A stretch of 51,283 nucleotides of DNA from Nonomuraea deserti (GCF_004348685.1 NZ_SMKO01000052.1:1-51283), one strand, 5' to 3'. Numbered from the stretch's first letter, positions 6,871 through 15,087 are shown. Made by a program: numbers and translations. The notes: generated from the sequence alone by a model not told the origin.

Positions 6871-7295
6871 CTGGAACCGCCGGCCGCCGGCCGCGGCGCC
6901 GCGCTGAGGTAGGTGCCGATCTGCTCGACCAGCTCGTTCATGTTGTGGCCGACCAGGCCGACGTCGGCGTCCTCCGCGGCGACCACGGCCAGATGGGCGC
7001 CCGCGCCCGCGGGCACGATCAGCAGCAGGCCGCCGGGGAACTCCACCATCGCCTGCCCGGACCCGATGGCGGTGCCGAACTCGGCCGACGCGCTCACGGA
7101 GAGGCTCTGGATCCCGGAGGCCAGCGCGGCGAGCTGGTCGGCGCGGTCCTGATCGAGCCCGGAGGTGTGGCAGAGCTTGAGCCCGTCCCTGGTCAGGACC
7201 AGCACGTGGGCGATGCCCGGGGTCTTCTCCCTGAGGTTCTCCAGCAGCCAGTCGAGGCTGCTGTCCGTGGTCGTCAAGGCGTCCGTAGAGTTCAT
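6867..7295 (-). CDS. cvnB: CvnB-type roadblock/LC7 protein
   Basis: This 142-residue protein has a roadblock/LC7 domain (about residues 12-125: LDWLLENLREKTPGIAHVLVL, the central GIQSLS helix and the LLLIVPAGAGAHLAVV strand pair). These dimeric platforms act as GTPase regulators; in conservons CvnB is thought to stimulate CvnD and dock on CvnA. The gene follows the sensor gene with a 67-bp gap and overlaps the next gene by four bases. The upstream ribosome binding site is weak. Confidence 0.92.
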   Translation of the reverse strand: MNSTDALTTTDSSLDWLLENLREKTPGIAHVLVLTRDGLKLCHTSGLDQDRADQLAALASGIQSLSVSASAEFGTAIGSGQAMVEFPGGLLLIVPAGAGAHLAVVAAEDADVGLVGHNMNELVEQIGTYLSAAPRPAAGGSR

Positions 7296-7362
7296 CGGGA
7301 AAGATGGGGGCGCGCGTCCCGCACGTCGGCCCCTGCCTCCTATCTGTGAATCGAAAAGCCGG

Positions 7363-8937
7363 TCAGGAGTCGGGGCTCGCGGCGCGCCCGCGCCCGCCGG
7401 CCTGGCGGAACGCGGCGAACCTGGCGGCCGGGTCGCGGCCGTCGCGTACGGGCTCGGCGGCCGGGGCGGGTGTGTCCCTGGTCGCCTCGGCGAGGGTCTG
7501 GCCGCGGCGCCGCTTGGGCAGCGACTCGCCGGTCTCGCCCTCCGGTTCCGGCGCCGGTGGCACGGGGGCGGACGCGGCGGGCACGGCGGGCGGGTCAGGC
7601 GGCTCGACGGCCGGCGGCTCGTCGTCCGGGCGCGGCTGGGTGATCAGGCGGCGCGGGATCAGCACCACGACGCCGGTGCCGCCTCTGGCCGACGGCCGGA
7701 AGCTGACCATCAGGCCATATTTGTCGACCAGGCGGCCCACCACGGCCAGGCCCAGCCTGGTGCCCGACAACATCCGCAGGTCGAGCGGCTCGGACACCAG
7801 CTTGGCCGCGCGGTGCCGCTCCCGGGAGCGCATGCCGAGGCCGCTGTCCTCGATGGTGACCACGACGCCGTTGTCCTCTTCCTCGACGTAGACGTGGACC
7901 TCGGTGCCGTGGGCGGAGAAGGCGGCCGCGTTGTCCATCAGCTCGGCCAGCGCGTGCATCACGCCTTCCGCGGCGTATCCGGCGACCGCGACCGTGCTGG
8001 TCGAGTGGAGCCGGACGCGCCGGTAGGCGCCGATGCGGCCCATGGCGCCGCGCAGCACGCTCTCCATGGTGATCGGCCTGGTCCACCGGCGTCCCGACCG
8101 GCCGCCGCTCAGCAGGGCGATGTTGTCGGCCAGCCGGCCCGTCTGGGAGACCCGGTGGTCAAGGTCGAGCAGGTCGGCGAAGACGTCCTCCTGGTCGCCG
8201 TACCGCTCCTCCAGCTCTCGCAGCCGGGCCAGCAGGCTGGTCGCCTGGGCCTGGACGCGGGCGGCGGCGCCGGCGCAGGCGCGCATCGCCGCCGTGCCCT
8301 TGCGCTCGCCCTCGCCGATCTGCCGCGCCGTCTCGGTCAGCAGCCCGCGCAGCGGGCCGTGCACCGGCTGGCGCACCTCCTTGAGCGCGGCGTCCACCGG
8401 CTGGTGGCCCGACTGGACGCGCTTGACCAGCTCGGGCAGCGCCTCGTCGGTCAGCCTGACGACCTCGGCCTCCAGCGACGCGCCTGCCGCGCGGGCGGCG
8501 GCGGCCTCGCGGGCGAGCAGGTCGAGCTCGTGGCCGGCCGCCTTGACCAGCCGCTGGAGCAGGTCGTCGGACGGCTGCGCCACCTTGGCGAGCGCGTCGA
8601 CCGTGGGCACGCCCTCGCGCACCTGGCCGCCGAGCGCGGGCAGGATCTCCTCGGTCAGCCGCAGGGCCTCCCGCTCCAGCAGGGCGACTCGGCCTGCCTG
8701 CTCGCGGAGCGCGAGGGTGGCTGCCCGCTGGTGAACGAGCGCGGCGGCGGCGCAGGACAGCACCGCCGCCGCCACTCCGCCGACGGCCGCCACGAGACCC
8801 GTGGCGCCGGGAGGGGCCGACGAGACCACCCAGAGCCAGGCCGGCACCGTGACGACCAGTCCCCCGAGTAACGCGAGGGCGGCGCGGTGCCGCGGGGTGA
8901 ACGTTCGCGGAGCGGGGGGATGGGCAAGTGCTGACAT
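7363..8937 (-). CDS. cvnA: CvnA-type membrane sensor with HATPase domain
   Basis: This 524-residue protein has two N-terminal membrane helices (about 18-40 and 45-68). A long cytoplasmic helical segment rich in Leu/Glu heptads (about 70-290, probable coiled coil) is followed by a HATPase_c domain with N-box ELMDNAAAFS and G1-box EDSGLGM. The phosphoacceptor His of true sensor kinases is not evident in an H-box, which is usual for CvnA proteins. A Pro-rich disordered tail of about 90 residues ends the protein. GAGGA lies six bases before the ATG. It heads the five-gene conservon. The opposite 360-bp gap (8938-9297) must hold its promoter together with that of the xylanase; I could not fix a convincing hexamer pair for the sensor side. 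Confidence 0.92.
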   Translation of the reverse strand: MSALAHPPAPRTFTPRHRAALALLGGLVVTVPAWLWVVSSAPPGATGLVAAVGGVAAAVLSCAAAALVHQRAATLALREQAGRVALLEREALRLTEEILPALGGQVREGVPTVDALAKVAQPSDDLLQRLVKAAGHELDLLAREAAAARAAGASLEAEVVRLTDEALPELVKRVQSGHQPVDAALKEVRQPVHGPLRGLLTETARQIGEGERKGTAAMRACAGAAARVQAQATSLLARLRELEERYGDQEDVFADLLDLDHRVSQTGRLADNIALLSGGRSGRRWTRPITMESVLRGAMGRIGAYRRVRLHSTSTVAVAGYAAEGVMHALAELMDNAAAFSAHGTEVHVYVEEEDNGVVVTIEDSGLGMRSRERHRAAKLVSEPLDLRMLSGTRLGLAVVGRLVDKYGLMVSFRPSARGGTGVVVLIPRRLITQPRPDDEPPAVEPPDPPAVPAASAPVPPAPEPEGETGESLPKRRRGQTLAEATRDTPAPAAEPVRDGRDPAARFAAFRQAGGRGRAASPDS

Positions 8938-9165
8938 CGGTGGTCCTCAAGGCCGTGACGGCCAGGCGAGCGAGTTCGAACCAGGCGTTCCTGCAGGGGA
9001 ACGCTGTGTTGCCGCCTCGCGACTGATCGCGTAGCAGGTTGGGGACAAACCGTAGCATCGGCGCACCATTAAGAACAGACAGCAACGCCGTAACCTCACG
9101 CCTCACCTGTATCACCGCAAGATCGACATTTCTCCTTTTGTGGTGAGGGCGGGGTGCGCCGGGTG

Positions 9166-9194
9166 TTGACGAGGGGCTGCCGAGCGCTTACGTT
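9166..9194 (+). promoter_or_regulatory. Xylanase promoter with CebR-like operator core
   Basis: TTGACG (9166-9171) and TACGTT (9189-9194) are spaced 17 bp. The spacer carries GAGCGCT (9182-9188), which equals seven bases of the central octamer of the CebR-type operator TGGGAGCGCTCCCA used by LacI-family cellulase regulators. Its palindromic core AGCGCT is at 9183-9188. Binding there would block the polymerase. The outer bases do not match, so the regulator is uncertain. Confidence 0.5.
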
Positions 9195-9227
9195 TCCCGC
9201 GACCGCTGAAATTATCGCTCTCTATCA

Positions 9228-9236
9228 GAAATTTTC
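9228..9236 (+). promoter_or_regulatory. GAAA-T-TTTC dyad upstream of the xylanase
   Basis: A perfect nine-base dyad lies in the 5' untranslated region, about 60 bp before the start. Streptomyces xylanase genes often carry GAAA(S)TTTC elements; the centre here is T instead of C or G. It may be a second control site. Confidence 0.3.
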
Positions 9237-9297
9237 GGAAAGTCCGGAGCGATCCGGCAGCGGTCGCCCCTGCAACGCTTCGCATCGGAGGTCGCCG

Positions 9298-10335
9298 GTG
9301 AAGCCCCTCATCATCGCCCTGGCGCTCGTGCTCGCCCTGCCCGCTCCCGCGTACGCCGGCCCGCGCCCGCCGCGTGACCTGCGGGAGCTGGCCCACCAGC
9401 ACGGCATCAGGATCGGCACCGCCGTCGACATCGCCGCCCTGCGCGGCGAGGCCGACTACCGCAAGGTGCTCAACCACCAGTTCAACCACGTCACCGCCGA
9501 GAACGCGATGAAGTGGGAGTCCGTCGAGCCGGAGCGCGGTGCGTACACCTGGGCCGACGCGGACGCCCTCGTCCAGAACGCCCGCCGCAACCGCCAGCGC
9601 GTACGCGGCCACACCCTCGTCTGGCACAACCAGCTCCCGGCGTGGCTGACCGCGGGCGTCGCCGACGGCTCGATCGCCCCGGCCGAGCTGAGGCGGATCC
9701 TGCGCGACCACATCACCACCCAGGTCCGCCGCTACAAGGGCAAGATCAGGGCGTGGGACGTGGTCAACGAGGTGGTGGAGGAGGACGGCAGCCTGCGGCA
9801 GAACATCTGGCTGACGCACCTCGGCCCTGGCTACATCGCCGACGCCTTCCGCTGGGCGCACCGCGCCGACCCGCACGCCAAGCTGTTCATCAACGACTAC
9901 AACCTCGAATGGAACGCCCCCAAGATCGAGACCACGCTCTCGCTGGTCAAGGACCTCCAGGCGCGCGGCGTGCCCATCCACGGGGTCGGTTTCCAGGGGC
10001 ACCTCGGCATCCAGTACGACTACCCGGGCGACTGGGCGAACGTCATGCGCCGCTTCGCCGACCTGGGCCTGGAGATCGCGGTCACCGAGCTGGACGTGCG
10101 CATGGTGCTGCCCGTGACCCCCGAGAAGCTGACCACCCAGGCCGACTACTACCGCCGGGCGCTCACCGACTGCCTGAGCGTCGAGGCCTGCAAGGAGCTC
10201 ACCGTCTGGGGCTTCACCGACCGCCACTCGTGGGTGCCGGGCTGGTTCGACGGCGAGGGCGCGGCGTGCCTGCTCGACGAGGACCTGGCGCCGAAGCCCG
10301 CCTACCGGGCGCTGCTCGGGGTGCGGGCGCGATGA
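9298..10335 (+). CDS. Secreted GH10 endo-1,4-beta-xylanase
   Basis: The protein has 345 residues from GTG 9298, chosen because GGAGG (9287-9291) lies six bases before it and a signal peptide (VKPLIIALALVLALPAPAYA) starts there. An in-frame upstream ATG at 9154 would put the signal peptide in the middle. The catalytic domain is complete: acid/base Glu158 in WDVVNE and nucleophile Glu264 in VTELD, with the family markers NAMKWE and HTLVWHNQ. It cleaves internal xylan bonds outside the cell. There is no carbohydrate-binding module and the domain ends three residues before the stop, so it is a minimal single-domain xylanase. It stands alone between the conservon and an MFS gene. Confidence 0.95.
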   Translation: MKPLIIALALVLALPAPAYAGPRPPRDLRELAHQHGIRIGTAVDIAALRGEADYRKVLNHQFNHVTAENAMKWESVEPERGAYTWADADALVQNARRNRQRVRGHTLVWHNQLPAWLTAGVADGSIAPAELRRILRDHITTQVRRYKGKIRAWDVVNEVVEEDGSLRQNIWLTHLGPGYIADAFRWAHRADPHAKLFINDYNLEWNAPKIETTLSLVKDLQARGVPIHGVGFQGHLGIQYDYPGDWANVMRRFADLGLEIAVTELDVRMVLPVTPEKLTTQADYYRRALTDCLSVEACKELTVWGFTDRHSWVPGWFDGEGAACLLDEDLAPKPAYRALLGVRAR

Positions 10336-10362
10336 CCTGAGCCGCGCCGGAGCCCCTCGATC

Positions 10363-11592
10363 TCAGCTCGTGGTGGCTCCGGCCGGTTCGCCCGCGTGGG
10401 CGTCGGCCTCGGCCTGGTTGCGCTCGGCGCGCGCCAGATCGCGGTGGCCGGTGGCGAGGATGCCGATGCCGAGCAGGATCGCGCAGCCGCCGATGACGAA
10501 CGGCACGTGCACGTTGACGTGCTCGGCGAGCTTGCCGGCCGCGAACGGCGCCAGCCCGCCGCCGATGAAGCGCACGAATCCGTACGCCGCCGAGGCCACC
10601 GGCCGCTCCACGGGCGCGACCATCATCACGGCCTGGGTGGTCAGCGTGTTGTTCACGCCGATGAACACGCCCGCGACGATCACGGCGGTGATCAGGACCG
10701 GCCGGCTGCCGGTGAAGGCGGCGATGACGAAGACGACCAGCGCGAACAGCGCGAGGTTGCCGTAGAGCGTACGGGCCAGGCCGAGTTTCCGCTGCAGCCA
10801 GGGCGCGCCGGCCACCGAGAAGATCGCCACCATCAGGCCCCAGCCGGTGAAGACGAGCCCGAGATGGATGGCGTCCAGCTCCATCGGGAAGGGGGCGTAG
10901 CCGAGCACGGTGAAGAAGCCCCAGTTGTAGCAGAGCGCCGTCAGGCTCATGATCAGCAGGCCGCGGTGGCGCAGGGCCCTGATCGGGTCGAGGAGCGAGG
11001 TCTTGCGGGGTGGCTTGGGCTGGGGGCGTACCAGCAGGATGGTAGCGACCAGCGCGAACGCCATCAGCACCGCGACGCCGTAGAACGGGCCGCGCCAGCT
11101 GATGTGGCCGAGCGCGCCGCCGAGCAGCGGGCCGACCGCGATGCCCAGGCCGAGCGCGGCTTCGTACAGGATGATCGCGCCGGAGAAGCCGCCGCTGGCG
11201 GCGGCCACGATGACGGCCAGCGAGGTCGCCACGAACAGTGCGTTGCCCAGGCCCCAGCCGGCGCGGAAGCCGATGATGCCGCCGATGCTTCCCGAGCTGC
11301 CGGCGAGCGCGCTGAAGACGACGATCAGCACGAGCCCGGCGATCAGTGTCCACTTGGCGCCGATGCGGCTGGACACCCAGCCCGTGACCAGCATGGCGAC
11401 CGCCATCACCACGAGGTAGCTGGTGAAAAGCAGCGTCACCTGGCTCGGCGAGGCGTTCAGGTCGGCGGAGATCGCGGGCAGGATCGGGTCGACGAGCCCG
11501 ATGCCCATGAAGGAGATGACGCACGCGAACGCCACCGCCCACACGGCCTTGGGCTGGCGGAACGGGCTGCCCGCCGCGTTGGCCTGCGTCAT
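10363..11592 (-). CDS. MFS drug/metabolite exporter (DHA1-like)
   Basis: This 409-residue protein has twelve predicted membrane helices. Motif A is partly kept in the first loop (GWVSSRIGAKW) and a motif-C-like GPLLGGALGHISWRGPF is in helix 5, the mark of proton-driven exporters. Its ATG overlaps the TGA of the upstream MarR gene (11589-11592), so the pair is one transcript controlled by that repressor. The substrate is not predictable; MarR pairing suggests a toxic phenolic or drug-like compound. The C-terminal 30 residues are charged and cytoplasmic. Confidence 0.88.
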   Translation of the reverse strand: MTQANAAGSPFRQPKAVWAVAFACVISFMGIGLVDPILPAISADLNASPSQVTLLFTSYLVVMAVAMLVTGWVSSRIGAKWTLIAGLVLIVVFSALAGSSGSIGGIIGFRAGWGLGNALFVATSLAVIVAAASGGFSGAIILYEAALGLGIAVGPLLGGALGHISWRGPFYGVAVLMAFALVATILLVRPQPKPPRKTSLLDPIRALRHRGLLIMSLTALCYNWGFFTVLGYAPFPMELDAIHLGLVFTGWGLMVAIFSVAGAPWLQRKLGLARTLYGNLALFALVVFVIAAFTGSRPVLITAVIVAGVFIGVNNTLTTQAVMMVAPVERPVASAAYGFVRFIGGGLAPFAAGKLAEHVNVHVPFVIGGCAILLGIGILATGHRDLARAERNQAEADAHAGEPAGATTS

Positions 11593-12050
11593 CCGGCCGC
11601 TCCCTGGGCCGGCGGTGTGGTGCCGAGGGCGCGGGCGGTGAGCCGTTCGAGGGCGGGCAGGGCGGCGGCGATGGCGGCGCGGTCGGCCTCCGGGAGCTCG
11701 GCGAGCAGCTCGGCCAGCCGCTTGGCCTGCGTGCTCCGCCGCCTGGCCAGCTCCGCCCGCCCGTGCTCGGTGATGGCGACGACCACGACACGCCCGTCCG
11801 CGGGGTCGGCCAGCCGCTCGGCCAGCGCCTCGCGCTCCAGCCTGGAGACGAGCTGGGTCATGGCGGGCTGGGTGACGCCTTCGAGCGCGGCCAGGTCGGT
11901 GAGGCGGCGGGAGCCCAGGCGTTCCAGGTTGGCCAGCGTGGACAGCGCGGTGATCGACAGGTCTCTGGGCACGTCGATCAGGCGCATCATCGTCCTGACC
12001 CGGCCGAGCCCGGCGGCCAGCTCCAGGTGGCTTCTGGGTTCCGAATCCAT
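11589..12050 (-). CDS. MarR-family transcriptional regulator
   Basis: This 153-residue protein has the winged helix-turn-helix of the family: recognition region RRLTDLAALEGVTQPAMTQLVSRLEREAL, wing LADPADGRVVVVAITEHG, and flanking dimerisation helices. No Cys is present, so redox sensing of the OhrR type is unlikely. It is cotranslated with an MFS exporter, which makes it a probable local repressor relieved by the transported compound. Two operator-like dyads lie at its start codon and just upstream, implying autoregulation. Confidence 0.92.
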   Translation of the reverse strand: MDSEPRSHLELAAGLGRVRTMMRLIDVPRDLSITALSTLANLERLGSRRLTDLAALEGVTQPAMTQLVSRLEREALAERLADPADGRVVVVAITEHGRAELARRRSTQAKRLAELLAELPEADRAAIAAALPALERLTARALGTTPPAQGAAG

Positions 12051-12088
12051 AAGCCCCTTTATATCACCAGCTCATATAAGTGGCTTAT
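12049..12088 (-). promoter_or_regulatory. Paired MarR operator dyads
   Basis: ATAAG-TGG-CTTAT (12076-12088) is a perfect dyad. ATAAG-CCCC-TTTAT (12049-12062) is a one-gap variant overlapping the regulator's start codon. Centres are about 26 bp apart. The upstream site lies inside the last codons of the GNAT gene, so the MarR/MFS promoter is embedded in that gene's 3' end. Confidence 0.6.
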
Positions 12089-12638
12089 GAATCGGCGCCT
12101 GGCCGGTACGCCGCTCCCGCGCGAACACCGTCACCTTCGCCTCGGGGCCGGTCAGGCGCTCCCACCCCAGTCGTTCGTACACCCGGATCGCGCCCAAGGC
12201 CTGGGGCGAGGTCAGCAGCCAGCAGCGCTCCGCGCCCTCGCACAGCAGGTCGAGGATCTGGCCGGCCAGTCCCCGTCCGCGCGCGTGCGGGCCGACCGCC
12301 AACTCGTCGACCTCAAGGGCGCCGACCAGGCGCCGTTCGGCCTGGTCGCCGAGCTCGGCACGCACCCTGTCGTAGGCGCGGCCGGTGGGGAAAGGGCTCC
12401 GCGTGGGCCACGCCGTGCCGAAGCCCATCGGCCTGCCGTCCTGTCCGGCCAGCACCGCGACGAACCCCGGACGTCCGGTGTCGGTGGCCAGGCGGCGGGC
12501 GAAGTCCGCGACGCCGGATCCGTCCTCGTTCCACGGCGGTTCGCTGAAGGCGACGCCGTAGATCTCCATCAGCTCGGCGGCTCGGGCCCGTGTCTGCTCG
12601 CCGGTCAGCCGTTCCAGCGTCACCCGCCCCGCTGTCAT
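12072..12638 (-). CDS. GNAT-family N-acetyltransferase
   Basis: The protein has 188 residues from the ATG at 12638. The acetyl-CoA-binding motif A is seen in VDELAVGPHARGRGLAGQILDLL (Q/RxxGxG/A pattern RGRGLA). Motif B follows in WLLTSPQALGAIRVYERLGWERL. It is a cytosolic acetyltransferase of unknown acceptor. The ATG overlaps the TGA of the upstream truncated methyltransferase gene (ATGA), indicating cotranslation. Its last codons carry an operator of the next gene. Confidence 0.85.
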   Translation of the reverse strand: MTAGRVTLERLTGEQTRARAAELMEIYGVAFSEPPWNEDGSGVADFARRLATDTGRPGFVAVLAGQDGRPMGFGTAWPTRSPFPTGRAYDRVRAELGDQAERRLVGALEVDELAVGPHARGRGLAGQILDLLCEGAERCWLLTSPQALGAIRVYERLGWERLTGPEAKVTVFARERRTGQAPIHKPLI

Positions 12639-13159
12639 GGCTTGCGGCCGAGCCCGGCCAGGACGTTGTAGCGGGTGAGGTCCTGGCGGATGAGGTCCTC
12701 CGGCTCGGCGCGCCAGTCGGCCGGCGGGACCAGCCCGGGCTCGACGAGCTCCATGTCGCCGAAGTACGACCGGATCTCCTCCCGGCTGCGCCAGCGCCCG
12801 GTGCCCAGATTCTGGTTGAAGCTCCGCTCGGCCTCCTCGGCGATCCCGGAGGCCTCCGGGTGCTCGGCGCCCGGATTGTGGAAGTGCACGATGGCCAGGA
12901 ACTGCCGGATGCCGGCCTCCGTGACCATGTGCTCCACGGCGCGGCGCAGGAAGGCCCGGTTCGCCCGTCCCGCCTCGCGGGCGTCGGGGGCGATCCGCAG
13001 CGCCTCCTCGGCGACGGCGCGGTCGACGGCGAAGTTGTCCTTGCCGCCGAGGAAGTAGTCGTACACGCGGGCGATGCTGGGCTGGGCGGGGTCGATCCCC
13101 GGTGGGACCACGCCGTCTCCGGCCTCGTCCCGTCCAGTGACCTGATCGCCGTCGCGCAT
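12635..13159 (-). CDS. PF04672-type methyltransferase lacking its SAM-binding core
   Basis: The N-terminal half is textbook PF04672 (DUF574): PSIARVYDYFLGGKDNFAVDR and ANRAFLRRAVEHMVTEAGIRQFL. Family members then read DIGTGLPT and continue through a Rossmann core. Here the text jumps from RQFLAI directly to VHFHNPGAEHPE and on to the C-terminal RSREEIRSYFGDMELVEPGLV and LAGLGRKP. The protein is 174 residues against about 260 normally, so roughly 85 residues, including the SAM-binding GxGxP loop, are missing without loss of frame. It may be a stable dead domain or a non-enzymatic version. It is cotranslated with the downstream GNAT gene. Confidence 0.8.
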   Translation of the reverse strand: MRDGDQVTGRDEAGDGVVPPGIDPAQPSIARVYDYFLGGKDNFAVDRAVAEEALRIAPDAREAGRANRAFLRRAVEHMVTEAGIRQFLAIVHFHNPGAEHPEASGIAEEAERSFNQNLGTGRWRSREEIRSYFGDMELVEPGLVPPADWRAEPEDLIRQDLTRYNVLAGLGRKP

Positions 13160-13310
13160 GGAGTCTCACGCCTTCATCGACCCGTGGCTGGACTGATCAT
13201 CGTACGGGAGTCGCCGTAATCGGCATATGTCCAGACCTGTTCTTTGCCTTCCCTCGCCGGTGCCCCCGGAGGTACGAGGCCTGCCCGATCGCACCGCGAC
13301 TTGCCGGTTT

Positions 13311-13346
13311 TTACTTGGCTGAGTTACTTTTTACCTGACCAAGTAA
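13311..13346 (+). promoter_or_regulatory. Twin 16-bp operator 20 bp apart
   Basis: TTACTTGGCTGAGTTA (13311-13326) and TTACCTGACCAAGTAA (13331-13346) match each other at 11 of 16 bases. The second is an imperfect palindrome (TTACyTGryCArGTAA). The outermost TTACTTGG and CCAAGTAA are exact inverted copies. Spacing of 20 bp, two helical turns, places both on one face. It lies 23 bp upstream of the following start codon. The regulator, perhaps TetR/MarR/PadR-like, is not adjacent. Confidence 0.55.
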
Positions 13347-13368
13347 TCAACTGGGCGGGAGCCACCTC

Positions 13369-14367
13369 ATGACCGGATCGCCGATGAAGGGACGCAAGAG
13401 AGCCGCGTGGACCCTGGTCGCGCTGGCGCCGATCTGCGCGGAGATGACGTTCGGCGCGATCTCGCTGAACATGATGTGGCTGCTGCCGCTGCTGGTGCCG
13501 ATGTACGGCGCGGGCGTGCTGCTGATCAGGGAGGCGGTGCGCCGCACCGGCGGCGGCTGGCCCAGCCTGCTCGTGCTCGGCCTGGTGTACGAACTCGCCG
13601 AGGACGGCATCGGGCTGCAGGCGCTGACCAGCCCCGCCATCTACCACGCCGCCGAGTGGGGGCCGCGCGTGTTCGGCCTCAACACGACCTACTGGGAGTC
13701 GCAGATCGGCTACCACACCGTGTTCAGCGTGATGATCCCGATCATGCTCACGGATCTCCTGCACCCGGCCCACCGCGACCGCCCCTACCTGCGGCGGGGC
13801 GGGCTGATCGGCGTCGGCGTCGTCGCGCTCCTCGGCGTGGCCATGTTGCGGGTGCTCATCCCGCCGGTCATGGATCCCGGCTACCAGGTGCCGCTGCCGG
13901 TGCTGGCCGCGTTCGTCCTGGCCTGCGTGATGCTCTCCGTGCTCGCCCTGAAGGTGCTTCCCGGGCGTACGCCGGCGCCCCCGGCCGGCACGAGCGCGCC
14001 GAAGCCCGCCGTCGTGGGCCTGCTGGCCGCGCTCGCCACCGCCGTCTTCCTCGGCCTGCTCATCCCGATCGTCCCGCCGCCCGCCGGCGGCAGGGGCTGG
14101 TGGGTGCTCGTGCCGATGATCCTGGCCGCCGCGGTCGCCGTCGTCGTCGGCGTGCTGCTCCACCGCTGGTCCGCCGCCGGCTGGACGGACACGCACCGGG
14201 TCTGGCTGGCCGGGGGCGCGCTGGTGTCCCACACCCTGTTCGGCGCCGCCGTCATGGCCACCACCACCTTCGACCGCGTGGGCCTGGTCGGCTTCGCCGT
14301 GCTCATGGCGCTGCTGCTGGCCCTGCTGGGCCGGCACACCGAACGCCGCCTCGTGCCGTCGGGCTGA
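13369..14367 (+). CDS. Polytopic membrane protein of unknown function
   Basis: This 332-residue protein has about eight hydrophobic helices. Conserved-looking polar positions occur between or within the helices (APICAEMTFG, REAVRRTGGG, YELAEDGIGLQAL, YWESQIGYHTVF). Acidic residues inside membrane segments suggest a transport or enzyme role, but I recognise no family. GGGAG precedes the ATG; MKGRK at 13384 is an alternative start. It is a single gene behind a twin operator, so it is likely a regulated detoxification or envelope function. Confidence 0.75.
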   Translation: MTGSPMKGRKRAAWTLVALAPICAEMTFGAISLNMMWLLPLLVPMYGAGVLLIREAVRRTGGGWPSLLVLGLVYELAEDGIGLQALTSPAIYHAAEWGPRVFGLNTTYWESQIGYHTVFSVMIPIMLTDLLHPAHRDRPYLRRGGLIGVGVVALLGVAMLRVLIPPVMDPGYQVPLPVLAAFVLACVMLSVLALKVLPGRTPAPPAGTSAPKPAVVGLLAALATAVFLGLLIPIVPPPAGGRGWWVLVPMILAAAVAVVVGVLLHRWSAAGWTDTHRVWLAGGALVSHTLFGAAVMATTTFDRVGLVGFAVLMALLLALLGRHTERRLVPSG

Positions 14368-14585
14368 CCCGCCGCGCCGTGGTGCCGGTAGGGCAGGCGC
14401 CGGGGGTTCCCGTCATGGTCGCGGAGCACCTGTGATCCCTGGCGTTCAGCATTCTCCGGCCGCGCACATTGGCGAGTCCGACATGTCCGGCAAATGTCCG
14501 ATCGTTGACCTGGCTCGCCCTCCGCCCTGCGGCGAGACTGGGCGAGTCCTGTTCATGGCGGTGCCGCGCGACGTGGAGGCGAGCG

Positions 14586-14963
14586 ATGGGTAAGCGCAAG
14601 AGAATCGGTCCGGCTGTGGTGCTCTCGCTCGCGGCGTGCGCCGCCGTGTCGACGGCGGCCGCCGCTCCCGCGGCGGCGGCCACCTGCTACGCGAGCGGCG
14701 GGAACCTGTACTGCGACAACGCACCCGCTGCGATCTACGCCGCCCCGCAGTATTCCCGGCCCAACGGCAACCCGGAGCGGGTCGTCGACCGGCTGCTCAC
14801 GACGTTCAGCTACTTCAAGTGTTACCGGACCGGCCAGCAGCACGGCGGCGGCAACAACGTCTGGTACTACACGTACGGTGACCAGACCGGCAGTTGGGGA
14901 TACGTGGCGGCGGTCAACGTGTACACCTCGGTCGATCCGTACCCCGGCGTCGCGCACTGCTGA
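14586..14963 (+). CDS. Small secreted Cys-containing SH3-like protein
   Basis: The protein has 125 residues from the ATG at 14586, chosen for GGAGG six bases upstream and a clean signal peptide with cleavage near residue 32 (PAAAA-TCYA). An earlier in-frame start at 14469 lacks both. The mature part has four Cys, probably two disulfides, and a C-terminal segment (NGNPERVVDRLLTTFSYFKC, then NNVWYYTYGD and GYVAAVNVYTS) with the strand pattern of bacterial SH3-like domains. Actinomycetes secrete many such small proteins that probably bind cell wall. Two direct ATGTCCG copies (14483 and 14494) lie upstream. Confidence 0.75.
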   Translation: MGKRKRIGPAVVLSLAACAAVSTAAAAPAAAATCYASGGNLYCDNAPAAIYAAPQYSRPNGNPERVVDRLLTTFSYFKCYRTGQQHGGGNNVWYYTYGDQTGSWGYVAAVNVYTSVDPYPGVAHC

Positions 14964-15060
14964 TCGGCGCGGAGGCCGGCGCGCGCTCCCCGTGCCAGGA
15001 ACGGCCGGGTCGCCGGTGTGATCCGAAGTCCTGACCGGGTGTGCCGGCGGCCGGTACCAT

Positions 15061-15087
15061 GAGAAGTTCTCTTAGTGTGAACTTCTC
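15061..15087 (+). promoter_or_regulatory. Perfect 9-bp inverted repeat upstream of the AfsR-like gene
   Basis: GAGAAGTTC (15061-15069) and GAACTTCTC (15079-15087) flank a 9-bp spacer, 15 bp before the GTG start. The position suggests an operator or an mRNA hairpin covering the initiation region. Confidence 0.5.

Noticed and set aside
9154..9297. Upstream ATG as the xylanase start
   Set aside because: It would bury the signal peptide 48 residues inside and overlap the promoter -10 region; GTG 9298 has a good ribosome binding site.
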